Shown piece after piece: positions 42,965 through 52,413 of a stretch of 64,000 bases of DNA. Both the position numbers and the translations under genes were made by a program. Position 1 is the stretch's first letter. Every line of letters starts with the position of its first letter. The notes under the pieces were generated by a model. It did no database searches and had not been told where the DNA came from. It was given only the letters and a program-made list of their open reading frames with translations. Source of the DNA: Rikenellaceae bacterium (lineage in GTDB: Bacteria; Bacteroidota; Bacteroidia; Bacteroidales; Rikenellaceae); assembly GCA_015060115.1 (NCBI GenBank), contig SUZB01000008.1:27915-91914 (forward strand), given 5' to 3'.

Positions 42965-45118
42965 TTACTCTTCGTCGGTGTCGGTGTAAGCCTTCAATAG
43001 CTTATCCTGTACATCGGCGGGAACCTGCTCGTACTGTGCGAACTGCATAGTGTAGGTCGCAGCACCCGAAGTCAAAGATGACAACGATGTAGAGTAGCGA
43101 TAGAGCTCTGCCAAAGGCACACGCGCGTTAAGACGGTCGAAGCCCTTATCTGACTCCATACCCATAATCATAGCACGGCGGTTCTGCAAGTCGCTCATAA
43201 CGGCACCCATATACTCGCTGGGGGTAAGTACCTCGACATTGTAGATAGGCTCCATAATCTTGGGACCTGCGTTGCGGAATGCCTCCTTGAAGGCGTTACG
43301 GCCGGCAAGCTTGAACGAAAGCTCGTTTGAATCTACCGGGTGCATCTTACCGTAGTAGATGACAACGCGGATATCGCGAGCGTAAGAACCTGTCAACGGA
43401 CCCTCGTCCATCTTCTCCATGATACCCTTCAAGATAGCGGGCATAAAGCGTGCGTCGATAGCACCACCAACGATAGAGTTGTAGTACTGCAACTTACCGC
43501 CCCAAGGCATATCATACTCCTCCTTGCCCTTAACGCTAACGGCAATCTCCTGACCGTTAACCTTGTACTTAGAAGGCTCGGGCATACCCTCGTAGTAGGG
43601 CTCGATAACCATATGAACCTCACCAAACTGACCAGAACCACCAGACTGCTTCTTGTGGCGGTAGTCGGCCTGAGCTACCTTGGTGATAGTCTCACGATAA
43701 GGAATCTTAGGAGCGAAGAACTCAATCTCCATCTTATTCTCGGTCGAAAGACGCTGCTTGAGGATGTTGAGGTGGTGCTCACCTTGACCCTGAATGATGG
43801 TCTGCTTGAGCTCCTTAGAGTACTCAACAAGGATGGTGGGATCCTCGTACTTAGCATCGTTGAGCAACTTGCCCAACTTCTCCTCGTCGTTCTGCTCCTT
43901 AGCCTTGACAGCTGCGCGGTAGCGAGGCTCAGGGAATACAATAGGCTCAACGGTAACGGGTGCAGAGGGAGCTGCAAGGGTGTCGTTGGTGCGAGTGCCC
44001 TTAAGCTTCACGGTGCAACCGATATCACCTGCCGAAAGCTCTGAAACCTTAACACGGTTCTTACCAGCTACGGCGAAGAGCTGCGAAAGCTTCTCCTTAT
44101 TGCCAGTGCGTGAGTTTACAAGCTCCATACCCTCGGTGAGCTTACCACGAATAACGCGGAAGTAGGTGATCTCGCCGATATGCTGCTCAATCTGGCTCTT
44201 GAATACGAATACTACTGTAGGCTCCTCGGCATTTGCAATGAGCTCCTCACCCTCGGTAGAGAGGAATGCAGGCGCCTTCAATGGGCCGGGAGCTACATTG
44301 ATGATAAACTCCATAAGACGCTTAGTACCGATGTCGCGCTTGCCTGATGCACAGAAGATAGGCATTACATCACGCTTCGATACGCCGAGCTTCAAACCTG
44401 CACGGATGTCGTCCTGAGTGAGTGAACCCTTCTCGAAGTAGAGCTCCATAAGTGCGTCATCATAAACGGCAGCAGCCTCAGCAAGCTCCTGATTAAGAGC
44501 ATTGGCACGCTCCAACTCGTTCTCGGGAATGGGGTGCTCCTCGCGCTTACCATTCTCATCGACGAACTTATACATCTTCATCATCAATACATCGATGAAC
44601 GAGTCGAAACCTGCACCCTGGTTGATGGGGTACTGCACGATAACGGGCTTAACCGATGAGTTGGCACGAATACCCTCAACGGTAGCATCGAAGTTAGCCT
44701 TATCGCCGTCGAGCTGGTTAACAACGCCGATAAGGGGCTTGTTCAAGAGGCGAGCATAGCGAGACTGAAGCTCTGAGCCTACCTCCCAGCCATTCTGAGC
44801 ATTAAGAACCATAACGCCAACATCGCCCACCTTGAAAGCCGAGAAGAGCGAACCACAGAAGTCGTCCGAACCGGGGCAGTCGATGATGTTGAGCTTACGA
44901 TCCATAAACTCTGTAAAGAGGGTTGTCGAATAGATCGAACGCTTATATTCGTGCTCTATATCGGTGTTGTCCGAGAGTGTGTTGTTGTTCTCGATACTAC
45001 CCCTGCGGTCAATAACTTTACCCTCGAAAGCCATTGCTTCGGCAAGGGTAGTTTTTCCAGTGCCAGGCGCACCAATAAGAACGATGTTCTTAATCTCTTT
45101 TGCTGAATAATTTTTCAT
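42965..45118 (-). CDS. EF-G paralogue (EF-G2 type) with degenerate GTPase motifs
   Basis: A 717-residue translation-factor homologue with all EF-G domains: G domain (1-270), domain II (VVFVFKSQIEQHIGEITYFR), domain III (QGQGEHHLNILKQRL), IV (GGSGQFGEVHMVIEPYYEGM), V (EVLTPSEYMGAVMSDLQNRR). P-loop GAPGTGKT (16-23) is intact, but the switch I Thr region is HEYKRSIYST (56-65), G3 is DCPGS (80-84) where EF-G has DTPGH with the catalytic His, and G4 is NQLD rather than NKMD. From published work, Bacteroides EF-G2 supports translation with little or no GTPase activity and aids gut colonization; this gene matches that type. The canonical fusA should be elsewhere. Confidence 0.88.
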   Translation of the reverse strand: MKNYSAKEIKNIVLIGAPGTGKTTLAEAMAFEGKVIDRRGSIENNNTLSDNTDIEHEYKRSIYSTTLFTEFMDRKLNIIDCPGSDDFCGSLFSAFKVGDVGVMVLNAQNGWEVGSELQSRYARLLNKPLIGVVNQLDGDKANFDATVEGIRANSSVKPVIVQYPINQGAGFDSFIDVLMMKMYKFVDENGKREEHPIPENELERANALNQELAEAAAVYDDALMELYFEKGSLTQDDIRAGLKLGVSKRDVMPIFCASGKRDIGTKRLMEFIINVAPGPLKAPAFLSTEGEELIANAEEPTVVFVFKSQIEQHIGEITYFRVIRGKLTEGMELVNSRTGNKEKLSQLFAVAGKNRVKVSELSAGDIGCTVKLKGTRTNDTLAAPSAPVTVEPIVFPEPRYRAAVKAKEQNDEEKLGKLLNDAKYEDPTILVEYSKELKQTIIQGQGEHHLNILKQRLSTENKMEIEFFAPKIPYRETITKVAQADYRHKKQSGGSGQFGEVHMVIEPYYEGMPEPSKYKVNGQEIAVSVKGKEEYDMPWGGKLQYYNSIVGGAIDARFMPAILKGIMEKMDEGPLTGSYARDIRVVIYYGKMHPVDSNELSFKLAGRNAFKEAFRNAGPKIMEPIYNVEVLTPSEYMGAVMSDLQNRRAMIMGMESDKGFDRLNARVPLAELYRYSTSLSSLTSGAATYTMQFAQYEQVPADVQDKLLKAYTDTDEE

Positions 45119-45220
45119 ATTTGATAGTTTTTTAGGTTTTTTTGTTTTCCGTTTTAGGCGGGCGTTAAATCGTTAAACGCCTTTCAGGATTATAAAGTTA
45201 TAGACTTTTTTTTGAACCAC

Positions 45221-45228
45221 CAAATATA
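45221..45228 (-). promoter_or_regulatory. Candidate -7 box for the EF-G2 gene
   Basis: TATATTTG on the minus strand, 103 bp upstream of the start. The intervening leader is long and AT-rich. No clear TTG at -33, which would suit activator-dependent transcription. Confidence 0.4.
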
Positions 45229-45305
45229 AAACCAATAATTTTAGAAAATAGGCTATTTTTCACCCTTAGCCGAGGGTCGTCTGAGGCAGAAAGAAAAAAT
45301 TTTTA

Positions 45306-45313
45306 TACCTTTG
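45306..45313 (+). promoter_or_regulatory. Candidate -7 box for the outer-membrane barrel gene
   Basis: TACCTTTG, 32 bp upstream of the ATG at 45345. No TTG at the right spacing. Confidence 0.45.
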
Positions 45314-45344
45314 GTATCGCTATGCGCAAACTTAAAATTAACCG

Positions 45345-47765
45345 ATGCCTACTCGCCGAATTTATATATTTTTAGTCATTCTCGTTGCACTCTTCACCGC
45401 CCCCTTTGCCGTAGCGCAAGAGGGCGAGGAGGAGTATCGTCGTTTTAAGTTCTACGACGACGATGAGTGGTGGTGGGAGCCTGTGGCCGACAGCGTTGTG
45501 CGCCCACAAATCACGGCTATGGATATTGCCGCTATCGCCCGTTCAGCACGCTATCAGCTTAGCGAGGTGTCGCACAACCGCTTTGGCGATGGCTTTGACG
45601 AGGAGCATCGCCTTGCTCGTCTTGCGATTGACTACTCCTCGGCTGCACTCTTGCGCTCATTGGGCTATTACGAAGGCATAGATGGCCATAAGCGCCATAT
45701 CGAGATTGGCCAAGAGCGTGCCCTAAGGCGTGAGGGTCAATATCTGCGCCTCAATCTCTCGGGGCGTGGTCTTTGGGGTGGCCTGACACACCGAGGCATC
45801 TATCGCCCTACGCCCGATGGCATAAGGCTCAAAGATGAGGGTTGGCAGATTGTGCAGTACGCGCGCGTACGCACGGGACGCGATATATATGTAGAGGGCA
45901 TAGCTGGCAATGCGGTAGATATTGCCCTAAATCTCGTTCGCCGTACTCGTCGCGACAACCTCTCGATTATCGCCCTTCTTCCTTGGTCGGAGCGAGGCCT
46001 GCGCTCGGCAACGACAGACGAGGCAATAGCCCTTTCGGGCAATAAGCGCTACAACCCAGCTTGGGGTATTCAGTCTGGCGATGTGCGAAGTAGTCGTGTA
46101 ATAACGACTCTCCACCCCGAGCTCTTCATCAACTACTCTCGCCGTCTAAGCATAGCCACGACACTTGCGCTGAATGCCGATGTAGGCTTTAAGCGCTCTG
46201 GTCGCACGGCGTTGGCGTGGTTTAACACCATTACGCCGATGCCCGACAACTACCGCTATCTGCCCTCGTTTGCTTCGGACGATGAGAGCCGCCGTGCGAT
46301 TACCGATGCTTGGCAGAGGGGTGATAGGCGCTATACGCAGATTGATTGGGATAGGCTCTTTCGTGCCAATATTGTGCAAAGTGATGGCCATGCTGTCTAT
46401 GCCGTGGAGAGTAGGCGCTCGAATTTGGCACACGCTGCGCTCTCGGCGGAGTTTGAGAGCCGTATAGGGCGTGTAGATTTAAGCTATGGCGTAAGTCTTG
46501 ATTATGAGAATGATAGGCGATTTAAGGAGATGCGCGACCTACTTGGTGCAACACATATTGTAGACCTCGACTACTTCTTGGAAGACGATGACACCTATTG
46601 CAATATGTTGCAGAACAACCTGCGTGAGCCTAACCGCCGAATTGAGGAGGGCGACCGCTTTGGCTACGACTTTAACATCGCACGAAGGCGCTTTGAGGGC
46701 TTTGTGGCGCTCGGCTGGCGCAGGGATAAGATGGCCTTTGGCATTGAGGGAGGTGTTGCGGGTGAGGCGCTATGGCGCCGAGGTCGCTACGAGAAGGAGA
46801 TATTCCCCGGGTCGGGGTCGTTTGGGCGGTCGCGCAAGCTTAGGTTTGCCCCCTATCGCCTAAGGGCGGATTGGAGCTACGAGACACTGTCGCACACCCT
46901 CGCTCTCAGCCTGTCGTTGCGAGGTGTGAGCCCCGAAGCCAATGACCTATTCTTGCAGACCAACTACAACAATCGTGTTGTGGAGTCGCCCGAGCTGAGC
47001 CACCAGCTATTCGCCTCGGTGGCCTACGGCTATGACTCGCCAAAGCTGCGTCTTGGAGTTACGGCATTTCTCTCTTCGGCAACGCGCCTTATGAGTGTTG
47101 TGCGCTACTTCGATGACCTCACGCGCACCTATGCCGATGCCGTAGTGCGTGGTATGGGCTATCTGAACTTTGGTGTGGCGGTGGATGCAGAGGTGGCGTG
47201 GTCTACATATTTTAGTTCGCTCTTCTCGCTTACGGCTGGCAGTTATCGCCATTCGCGCAACCCTGAGGTTGAGGTATTCTCCGATGTCGATAATAGTCTG
47301 ATTGCCAGAGGCCGGAGCGCTATGCGTGGTGTAAGAGGCAAGACACCTCAATTGACGGCTTATGGCGATATAGAGTTCAGTCGTGGTGGTTGGAGCGCCA
47401 AGTTGGGCGTTAAGTATTGGGGGTTTAGGTATATCGAGGCCTCGCCGATTAGGCGTATGGTGCGCTTTGCTCAGCTCGACATCTCGCCTGAGGAACGAGA
47501 GCAGTTGCTTGGTCAGGAGCGATTGCCAGATGCGCTAAGTGCCGATATATCGCTCTCGAAGAATTTGTACCTTGGTGAAAATAGGTTGATTGTGGAGGTG
47601 GCGGTGCGAAATCTGCTCGGCACAGACTATGTCATAAATGGCTATGAGCAGCACCGTGTTCGTCGCCATGATTTTGGCAAGCGAAGCTATGTTTGCCCCT
47701 TTGATAATCTGAAATTGTATGGCTATCCGCGCAACTATGCTGTAAATGTAACGCTACTATTTTAG
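45345..47765 (+). CDS. Outer-membrane beta-barrel protein, TonB-receptor-like, plug domain not evident
   Basis: An 806-residue protein with a signal peptide (RIYIFLVILVALFTAPFAVA). After a short acidic/aromatic segment (FKFYDDDEWWWEPV) it consists of alternating amphipathic strands with many Arg/Tyr. The C terminus resembles the last strands of TonB-dependent receptors (LIVEVAVRNLLGTDYVINGY, GYPRNYAVNVTLLF, terminal Phe). I do not see the usual N-terminal carboxypeptidase-like, TonB-box or plug motifs, so it may be a plugless or highly diverged barrel. Substrate unknown. It overlaps the convergent downstream gene by 9 bp. Confidence 0.65.
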   Translation: MPTRRIYIFLVILVALFTAPFAVAQEGEEEYRRFKFYDDDEWWWEPVADSVVRPQITAMDIAAIARSARYQLSEVSHNRFGDGFDEEHRLARLAIDYSSAALLRSLGYYEGIDGHKRHIEIGQERALRREGQYLRLNLSGRGLWGGLTHRGIYRPTPDGIRLKDEGWQIVQYARVRTGRDIYVEGIAGNAVDIALNLVRRTRRDNLSIIALLPWSERGLRSATTDEAIALSGNKRYNPAWGIQSGDVRSSRVITTLHPELFINYSRRLSIATTLALNADVGFKRSGRTALAWFNTITPMPDNYRYLPSFASDDESRRAITDAWQRGDRRYTQIDWDRLFRANIVQSDGHAVYAVESRRSNLAHAALSAEFESRIGRVDLSYGVSLDYENDRRFKEMRDLLGATHIVDLDYFLEDDDTYCNMLQNNLREPNRRIEEGDRFGYDFNIARRRFEGFVALGWRRDKMAFGIEGGVAGEALWRRGRYEKEIFPGSGSFGRSRKLRFAPYRLRADWSYETLSHTLALSLSLRGVSPEANDLFLQTNYNNRVVESPELSHQLFASVAYGYDSPKLRLGVTAFLSSATRLMSVVRYFDDLTRTYADAVVRGMGYLNFGVAVDAEVAWSTYFSSLFSLTAGSYRHSRNPEVEVFSDVDNSLIARGRSAMRGVRGKTPQLTAYGDIEFSRGGWSAKLGVKYWGFRYIEASPIRRMVRFAQLDISPEEREQLLGQERLPDALSADISLSKNLYLGENRLIVEVAVRNLLGTDYVINGYEQHRVRRHDFGKRSYVCPFDNLKLYGYPRNYAVNVTLLF

Positions 47766-48227
47766 AAGCGCCACAATCTTTTCGAGCCACTCGCGGTCGG
47801 TAGAGTCGAAGGTGGCAAGATGCTCACTGTCAATATCTAATACTGCGCAAATCGTCTTATCTCGCCATACGGGCACAACAATCTCGCTACGCGATAGCGA
47901 GCTACACGCTATATGTCCGGGGAATTTCTCGACATCCTCGACAATGATGGTCTGCTCCTCGCGCCACGCTGTGCCACATACGCCTCGGCCATAGCCTATG
48001 CGTGTGCAAGCCACTGGGCCTTGGAAGGGGCCGAGCACAAGCTCCTCACCCAAAACGCGGTAGAAGCCTGTCCACCAAAAGCCGAAGGTTTGGTCTATCA
48101 TTGCAGCGAGGTTGGCCATCGAGGCTATCTCGTCGCTCTCGTCACGGAGCATAGCTTCGGCCTCAGCAAAGAGGAGCTTATAGCGCTCCTCTTTACTGCC
48201 TGTGCATATCTTAAACTCCTCAGCCAT
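47757..48227 (-). CDS. Free methionine-(R)-sulfoxide reductase (GAF domain)
   Basis: A 156-residue GAF-domain enzyme that reduces free Met-R-sulfoxide. The three functional cysteines keep the family spacing: C74 (GPFQGPVACTRIGYG), C84 (GRGVCGTAW), C108 (GHIACSSLSRSEIVVP). The ending IDSEHLATFDSTDREWLEKI is typical. It is 6 bp downstream of the zinc-ribbon gene on the same strand, and overlaps the end of the convergent barrel gene. Confidence 0.92.
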   Translation of the reverse strand: MAEEFKICTGSKEERYKLLFAEAEAMLRDESDEIASMANLAAMIDQTFGFWWTGFYRVLGEELVLGPFQGPVACTRIGYGRGVCGTAWREEQTIIVEDVEKFPGHIACSSLSRSEIVVPVWRDKTICAVLDIDSEHLATFDSTDREWLEKIVALLK

Positions 48228-48233
48228 AGCTCG

Positions 48234-49517
48234 TTACTCGAAATAGGTCTCTTGTGAGCCACTATGGCGACCATCGATGTAGATATCGACCTTGTAGGTC
48301 CCCTTAACAAAGGCGCTACCATCGTAGTAGATGCTCACGGGCACCGACTCATTCTCGTAGTCTACCTTACGCATTGCCGATGCCACCATCTCCTCGCCCT
48401 CGAACATAAATACTGTCATCTCAGGCGATAGAAGTGTGAAGCCCTCGGGGTTGGTGATGCAGATGTAGATGCTCTTCTCGCCAGGCTCGGCAAGCTCGTT
48501 GGCCGTAAGCTCGAAATCTACGCGGAGGCGTGTTGCCTGCTTGATACGGCGCACCTCGCGGCTGTTGCTGTTGAGCGCTGACATACGAATACCGCTCGAG
48601 CGGATTACGGCGCCGATACGCACCTTGGTGTTTAGCTCATCGGCCTTCTCCTCGGCAACATCGGCACGAAGCTGGGCATCGGTAATCTCGCGCTTATACT
48701 CGACATTCTGCGCCTGAAGGTTGCGGTTGATGTTGTTGAGCGAGTCAATCTGCTGCAAGTAGCCCTTCATCACACCCTTGAGCGTTGCCACCTCGCGCTT
48801 GTAGCGGGCAAGCTGCTCATAGTTGTAGGTCTTCTCCTTTTGCAACTGCTCAAGCATCGTTACCGCCTCCTGATACTTCACCATCATCGTATCGTTCTTA
48901 TCCTTAAGGCTTTCGAGCTCCGAAACAAGGCTCTCGGCATCGCGCTGAAGCAGTGAGTTCTGCTCCTCGAAAATCTTGCGTGCCGACTCTACAAGGGCGT
49001 AATCCTCCTCGACGGTCTTAACCTTGCCGGCATACCTTACCACGAAGAATGTCAGCGGAATAAGCAACAGTGCGAGGATGATAACGGCAGTTTTGTACCC
49101 CTTCACCGAGCGGTCACGGCGGCGCAACTCCTCCTCGACATCGTCGATATTGAAATCCTCGGCAGGGTAGTCGTACTGCACAACGGGGGGTACGATGGGC
49201 GTTGGCTCTGCCTCAGCGGTTGTCGCCTCCTCGGTTGAAGGTTGGGCCTTTTCTTTAGACTCCTGCGATGCTGCAAGGCGCTCGTTGAGTGTCTGGGGCT
49301 GTGAGGTGCGACCCTCTGCCAAGATGTCGTTAAGTGTCTTGGGTGCGCTCTCTGAAGGAGTGCTTGTTGTGCTCTGAGGAGTGCTCTCGGGGGCGCTCGC
49401 AGCTGTGGTGGTATTCTCCAAGGCAACCTCCTGAGCGATAGGCTCGCCACAGATGGGGCACGCCTTCGAGCGACTTGAGGCGGGGTTACCGCATTTCTTA
49501 CATCTAATTAATGCCAT
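48234..49517 (-). CDS. Zinc-ribbon, single-pass membrane, coiled-coil protein of unknown function
   Basis: A 427-residue protein: N-terminal CxxC-x10-CxxC zinc ribbon (C6, C9, C20, C23), a low-complexity Ser/Thr/Pro linker (30-120), one transmembrane helix at about 143-162 (AVIILALLLIPLTFFVVRYA), a long coiled coil (about 165-300), and a C-terminal extracytoplasmic beta domain (RLRVDFELTANELAEPGEKS, GTYKVDIYIDGRHSGSQETY). I do not recognise the family as a whole. The layout suggests a cytosolic sensor or docking part joined to an outside module. Followed closely by the methionine sulfoxide reductase gene. Confidence 0.7.
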   Translation of the reverse strand: MALIRCKKCGNPASSRSKACPICGEPIAQEVALENTTTAASAPESTPQSTTSTPSESAPKTLNDILAEGRTSQPQTLNERLAASQESKEKAQPSTEEATTAEAEPTPIVPPVVQYDYPAEDFNIDDVEEELRRRDRSVKGYKTAVIILALLLIPLTFFVVRYAGKVKTVEEDYALVESARKIFEEQNSLLQRDAESLVSELESLKDKNDTMMVKYQEAVTMLEQLQKEKTYNYEQLARYKREVATLKGVMKGYLQQIDSLNNINRNLQAQNVEYKREITDAQLRADVAEEKADELNTKVRIGAVIRSSGIRMSALNSNSREVRRIKQATRLRVDFELTANELAEPGEKSIYICITNPEGFTLLSPEMTVFMFEGEEMVASAMRKVDYENESVPVSIYYDGSAFVKGTYKVDIYIDGRHSGSQETYFE

Positions 49518-49545
49518 ATATAGTTCTCTGTTTTATTCTTGGTTG

Positions 49546-49553
49546 CAAATATA
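49546..49553 (-). promoter_or_regulatory. Candidate -7 box for the zinc-ribbon gene
   Basis: TATATTTG on the minus strand, 29 bp upstream of the start at 49517. Confidence 0.45.
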
Positions 49554-49573
49554 ACGATTTTTGGCGTTGTCTA

Positions 49574-51697
49574 TTACGATATATCGGAAAAATCTATACG
49601 CTCGCGTTTATAGTGTTTCTCGCGCAGGGCACGCAGAGCTAAGTTCTCGGCTCGCTCCAAGCGGGGGTCGGCATCGAGAATGGCTATCGCATCGTCGCGT
49701 GTGAGTTGCAAAATCTGGCTGTCGGTAGCTAAGTTTGCGATATTGAGCTCAAAGGCCTCGCCACTCTGCTGTGTACCGTGAATGTCGCCTGCGCCACGCA
49801 ACTTAAGGTCAAGCTCCGAGAGCTCGAAGCCATCGTTTGTTGCGCACATAGCCTCCAGACGCTGACGACTCTCCTTCGATAGCTTCTCGCCCGACATTAG
49901 TATGCAGTAGGATTGTTCGCCACCGCGACCTACACGGCCACGCAACTGGTGTAGCTGCGAGAGGCCAAAGCGCTCTGCAGACTCGATAACCATAACCGTA
50001 GCATTAGGCACATCTACGCCCACCTCGATTACGGAGGTGGCAACGAGGATATGTGCCTCACCACGCTTGAACTCCATCATCGCGGCATCCTTATCCTCAG
50101 GGCGCATCTTGCCATGGCACGCCGTGATGCGGTATTGTGGCAGGGGAAAGTCGCGCGACAGCGACTCAAAGCCATCGTAGAGGTCTTTGTAGTCCATCTT
50201 CTCCGACTCCTTGATAAGCGGATAGACCACATAGACCTGTCGCCCCTTGGCAATCTCCTGACGCAGGAAGCCAAACATCTTAAGGCGGGCCGAGTCGTAG
50301 TAGTGGTAGGTGCGAATGGGCTGTCGGCCAGGGGGTAGCTCGTCGATGACCGATACCTCTAAGTCGCCATAGAGTGTCATAGCGAGGGTGCGTGGTATGG
50401 GTGTAGCGGTCATCACAAGGATATGTGGCGGTTGCAGATTCTTAGTCCACAGTTTGGCGCGTTGCTCAACGCCAAAGCGGTGTTGCTCGTCAATAACGAC
50501 ATAGCCGAGGTTGGCAAACTGCACCCTATCCTCAATGAGGGCGTGAGTGCCGATAAGGATGTCTACCTCGCCTGAGGCGATGCCTTGAAGTGCTGCCTTG
50601 CGCTCCTTGGCCTTTGACGAGCCGGTGAGTATTGCGACCTTTACGCCGATGCCTTCGGCAAAGCGTGACATCGAGGCAAAGTGCTGACGAGCAAGTATCT
50701 CGGTGGGCGCCATTATGCAGGCCTGGAAGCCGTTGTCTATAGCCAGCAGCATCGACATAAAGGCCACCATAGTCTTGCCACTGCCCACATCGCCCTGCAA
50801 GAGGCGGTTCATCTGCTTGCCCGATATCATATCGGCGCGTATCTCCTTGATAACACGCTGTTGAGCACCCGTAAGCTGAAAGGGTAGCTTCTGGTGATAG
50901 AAGGTGTTGAAGGCGTTGCCCACACGCGGAAAGAGGAAGCCGTTGCCTCGCTCCTTACGCTCCGAGCGGCGTGCCTGAATGGTGAGCTGAACGCCGAGCA
51001 GCTCGTCATACTTTAGGCGATATTGCGCTTGGCGTAGCTGTTCCGAGGATTGCGGAAAGTGGATGTTGTAGATGGCATCACGAAGCGAAATAAGGCCATT
51101 CTTTCGGCGAAGGCTTTCGGGGAGTGGGTCGGCAAATGCCTTAGGGTCGGAGGCAACGAGTTGCCAAGCACGCTGCACAATGTTGTACATCGCCTTGGTG
51201 CCTATCATCGACGATAGGCGCTCGGTGGTGGAGTAGATGCCCTGAAAGCCACTCTCCTGCTTGCGTGATAGGTATTGCTCTATAGCCTCGATATCGGGGT
51301 GGGCGATGCTCAGGCGGTTACGAAACATCGAGGGTCTGCCGAAAATCATATACTCTCTGCCCACCTCGACCATCTTGTCTATCCACTTTGCGGTATTGAA
51401 CCAGATAAGCTCTGCCGAGCCACTTGTGTCGGTAACCTCGACTGTGAAGCGCTGTTTGCGCCCCTCGCCCTGATAGCCCTTGCCGATAACGCGACAGCGC
51501 AGCTGCACAAACGAGGACTCCATATCCTCGGTAATCTCGCCTATCTGCCAGATGCGTGTGCGGTCGATGTAGCGGTAGGGAAAGCGCATAAGAAGGTCGC
51601 CAATTGTCTTTACGCCAACCTCACGCTCCAAGAGGCGTGCGCGGACCTCGCCCACGCCACCGACATACTTTACCTCTTGTGCCAACACCTCCGCCAT
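49574..51697 (-). CDS. recG: ATP-dependent DNA helicase RecG
   Basis: A 707-residue branch-migration helicase that regresses stalled forks. N-terminal wedge/OB domain (GVKTIGDLLMRFPYRYIDRT, SSFVQLRCRVIGKG) then the SF2 core: Walker A LLQGDVGSGKTMVA, DExH-type VVIDEQHRFGVEQR, motif III MTATPIPRTLAMTLYG, motif VI HQLRGRVGRGGEQSYC. C-terminal RGAGDIHGTQQSG is diagnostic. It starts 23 bp after the apt stop on the same strand. Confidence 0.96.
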   Translation of the reverse strand: MAEVLAQEVKYVGGVGEVRARLLEREVGVKTIGDLLMRFPYRYIDRTRIWQIGEITEDMESSFVQLRCRVIGKGYQGEGRKQRFTVEVTDTSGSAELIWFNTAKWIDKMVEVGREYMIFGRPSMFRNRLSIAHPDIEAIEQYLSRKQESGFQGIYSTTERLSSMIGTKAMYNIVQRAWQLVASDPKAFADPLPESLRRKNGLISLRDAIYNIHFPQSSEQLRQAQYRLKYDELLGVQLTIQARRSERKERGNGFLFPRVGNAFNTFYHQKLPFQLTGAQQRVIKEIRADMISGKQMNRLLQGDVGSGKTMVAFMSMLLAIDNGFQACIMAPTEILARQHFASMSRFAEGIGVKVAILTGSSKAKERKAALQGIASGEVDILIGTHALIEDRVQFANLGYVVIDEQHRFGVEQRAKLWTKNLQPPHILVMTATPIPRTLAMTLYGDLEVSVIDELPPGRQPIRTYHYYDSARLKMFGFLRQEIAKGRQVYVVYPLIKESEKMDYKDLYDGFESLSRDFPLPQYRITACHGKMRPEDKDAAMMEFKRGEAHILVATSVIEVGVDVPNATVMVIESAERFGLSQLHQLRGRVGRGGEQSYCILMSGEKLSKESRQRLEAMCATNDGFELSELDLKLRGAGDIHGTQQSGEAFELNIANLATDSQILQLTRDDAIAILDADPRLERAENLALRALREKHYKRERIDFSDIS

Positions 51698-51720
51698 CGT
51701 TGCGGTATCGCTAAAACGAC

Positions 51721-52281
51721 CTAAATCTTCGTGATTGAGCGCACGGGGGCGATGCTCTCAAGGCGCTTGGCGCCACCCAACTCCTCAATCTCTACGATAA
51801 AGACAAACTCTTTTACCTTTACCTTGTACTCCTTGCCATCTACTGCGATGCTCTCGTTCTCCAACGAGCGAGCCAAGCCCTCGGCTGTGCCACCCGTAGC
51901 GAGCACATCATCGAGGATTGTGAGGTAGATGGTGTCGCCCTCGGCCTTGCCGGCAGCGATGTCCGAGAGGCGGTAGTAGAGCTTGTCGAAGCCATACTCC
52001 TTCTCGATAAGCACCTCTTTGAGGTCGCCCTCGGCGAAGGGTAGCTTGCCACTCTTGCGCACAGGAATGATATTTTCGATGTGCGAAGCGGTGCAGAGTA
52101 GGGGTGCGGCGAAGAGGAAGCCACGAGCCTCAGGTGCCACGATATTGGCCGAAGTAGATGCCTTGCCAATCTCCTCGACTAACTTATTAAATACCTCCTT
52201 GTGCTGCAAGTAGGGGATAATGTCCACAAAGATGATACCCTCCTTAGGGAAATCCTTGTAATATTTCAGTACATCTTTCAT
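51721..52281 (-). CDS. apt: Adenine phosphoribosyltransferase
   Basis: A 186-residue purine-salvage enzyme forming AMP from adenine and PRPP. Motifs: YYKDFPKEGIIFVDIIPYLQ, the adenine-binding VAPEARGFLFAAPL, PVRKSGKLPF, and PRPP loop LTILDDVLATGGTAEGLA. It is slightly longer than typical bacterial APRT because of an insertion in VDGKEYKVKVKEFVFIVEIE. Upstream lies a -7 box. Probably co-transcribed with recG. Confidence 0.93.
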   Translation of the reverse strand: MKDVLKYYKDFPKEGIIFVDIIPYLQHKEVFNKLVEEIGKASTSANIVAPEARGFLFAAPLLCTASHIENIIPVRKSGKLPFAEGDLKEVLIEKEYGFDKLYYRLSDIAAGKAEGDTIYLTILDDVLATGGTAEGLARSLENESIAVDGKEYKVKVKEFVFIVEIEELGGAKRLESIAPVRSITKI

Positions 52282-52315
52282 AACTGCGAAATGTCGTTAT
52301 AAGTCGATAATCGTA

Positions 52316-52323
52316 CAAAGTTA
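52316..52323 (-). promoter_or_regulatory. Candidate -7 box for apt-recG
   Basis: TAACTTTG on the minus strand, 35 bp upstream of the apt start. No TTG at the right distance. Confidence 0.45.
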
Positions 52324-52366
52324 ATAAATTTTCTTTGTGGAATGGTGTGGGGTACGATAAATTTTG

Positions 52367-52374
52367 TAAATTTG
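52367..52374 (+). promoter_or_regulatory. Candidate -7 box for the SDR gene
   Basis: TAAATTTG, 40 bp upstream of the ATG at 52414; divergent from the apt box. Confidence 0.45.
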
Positions 52375-52413
52375 TAAAACAAATTCCGAAAACAATTAAA
52401 ACTTCAATAGACT

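Noticed and set aside
47757..47765. 9-bp overlap of convergent genes as a possible annotation error
   Set aside because: Both C termini look natural (terminal Phe of the barrel; LEKIVALLK of the reductase), so the overlap is genuine and unremarkable.
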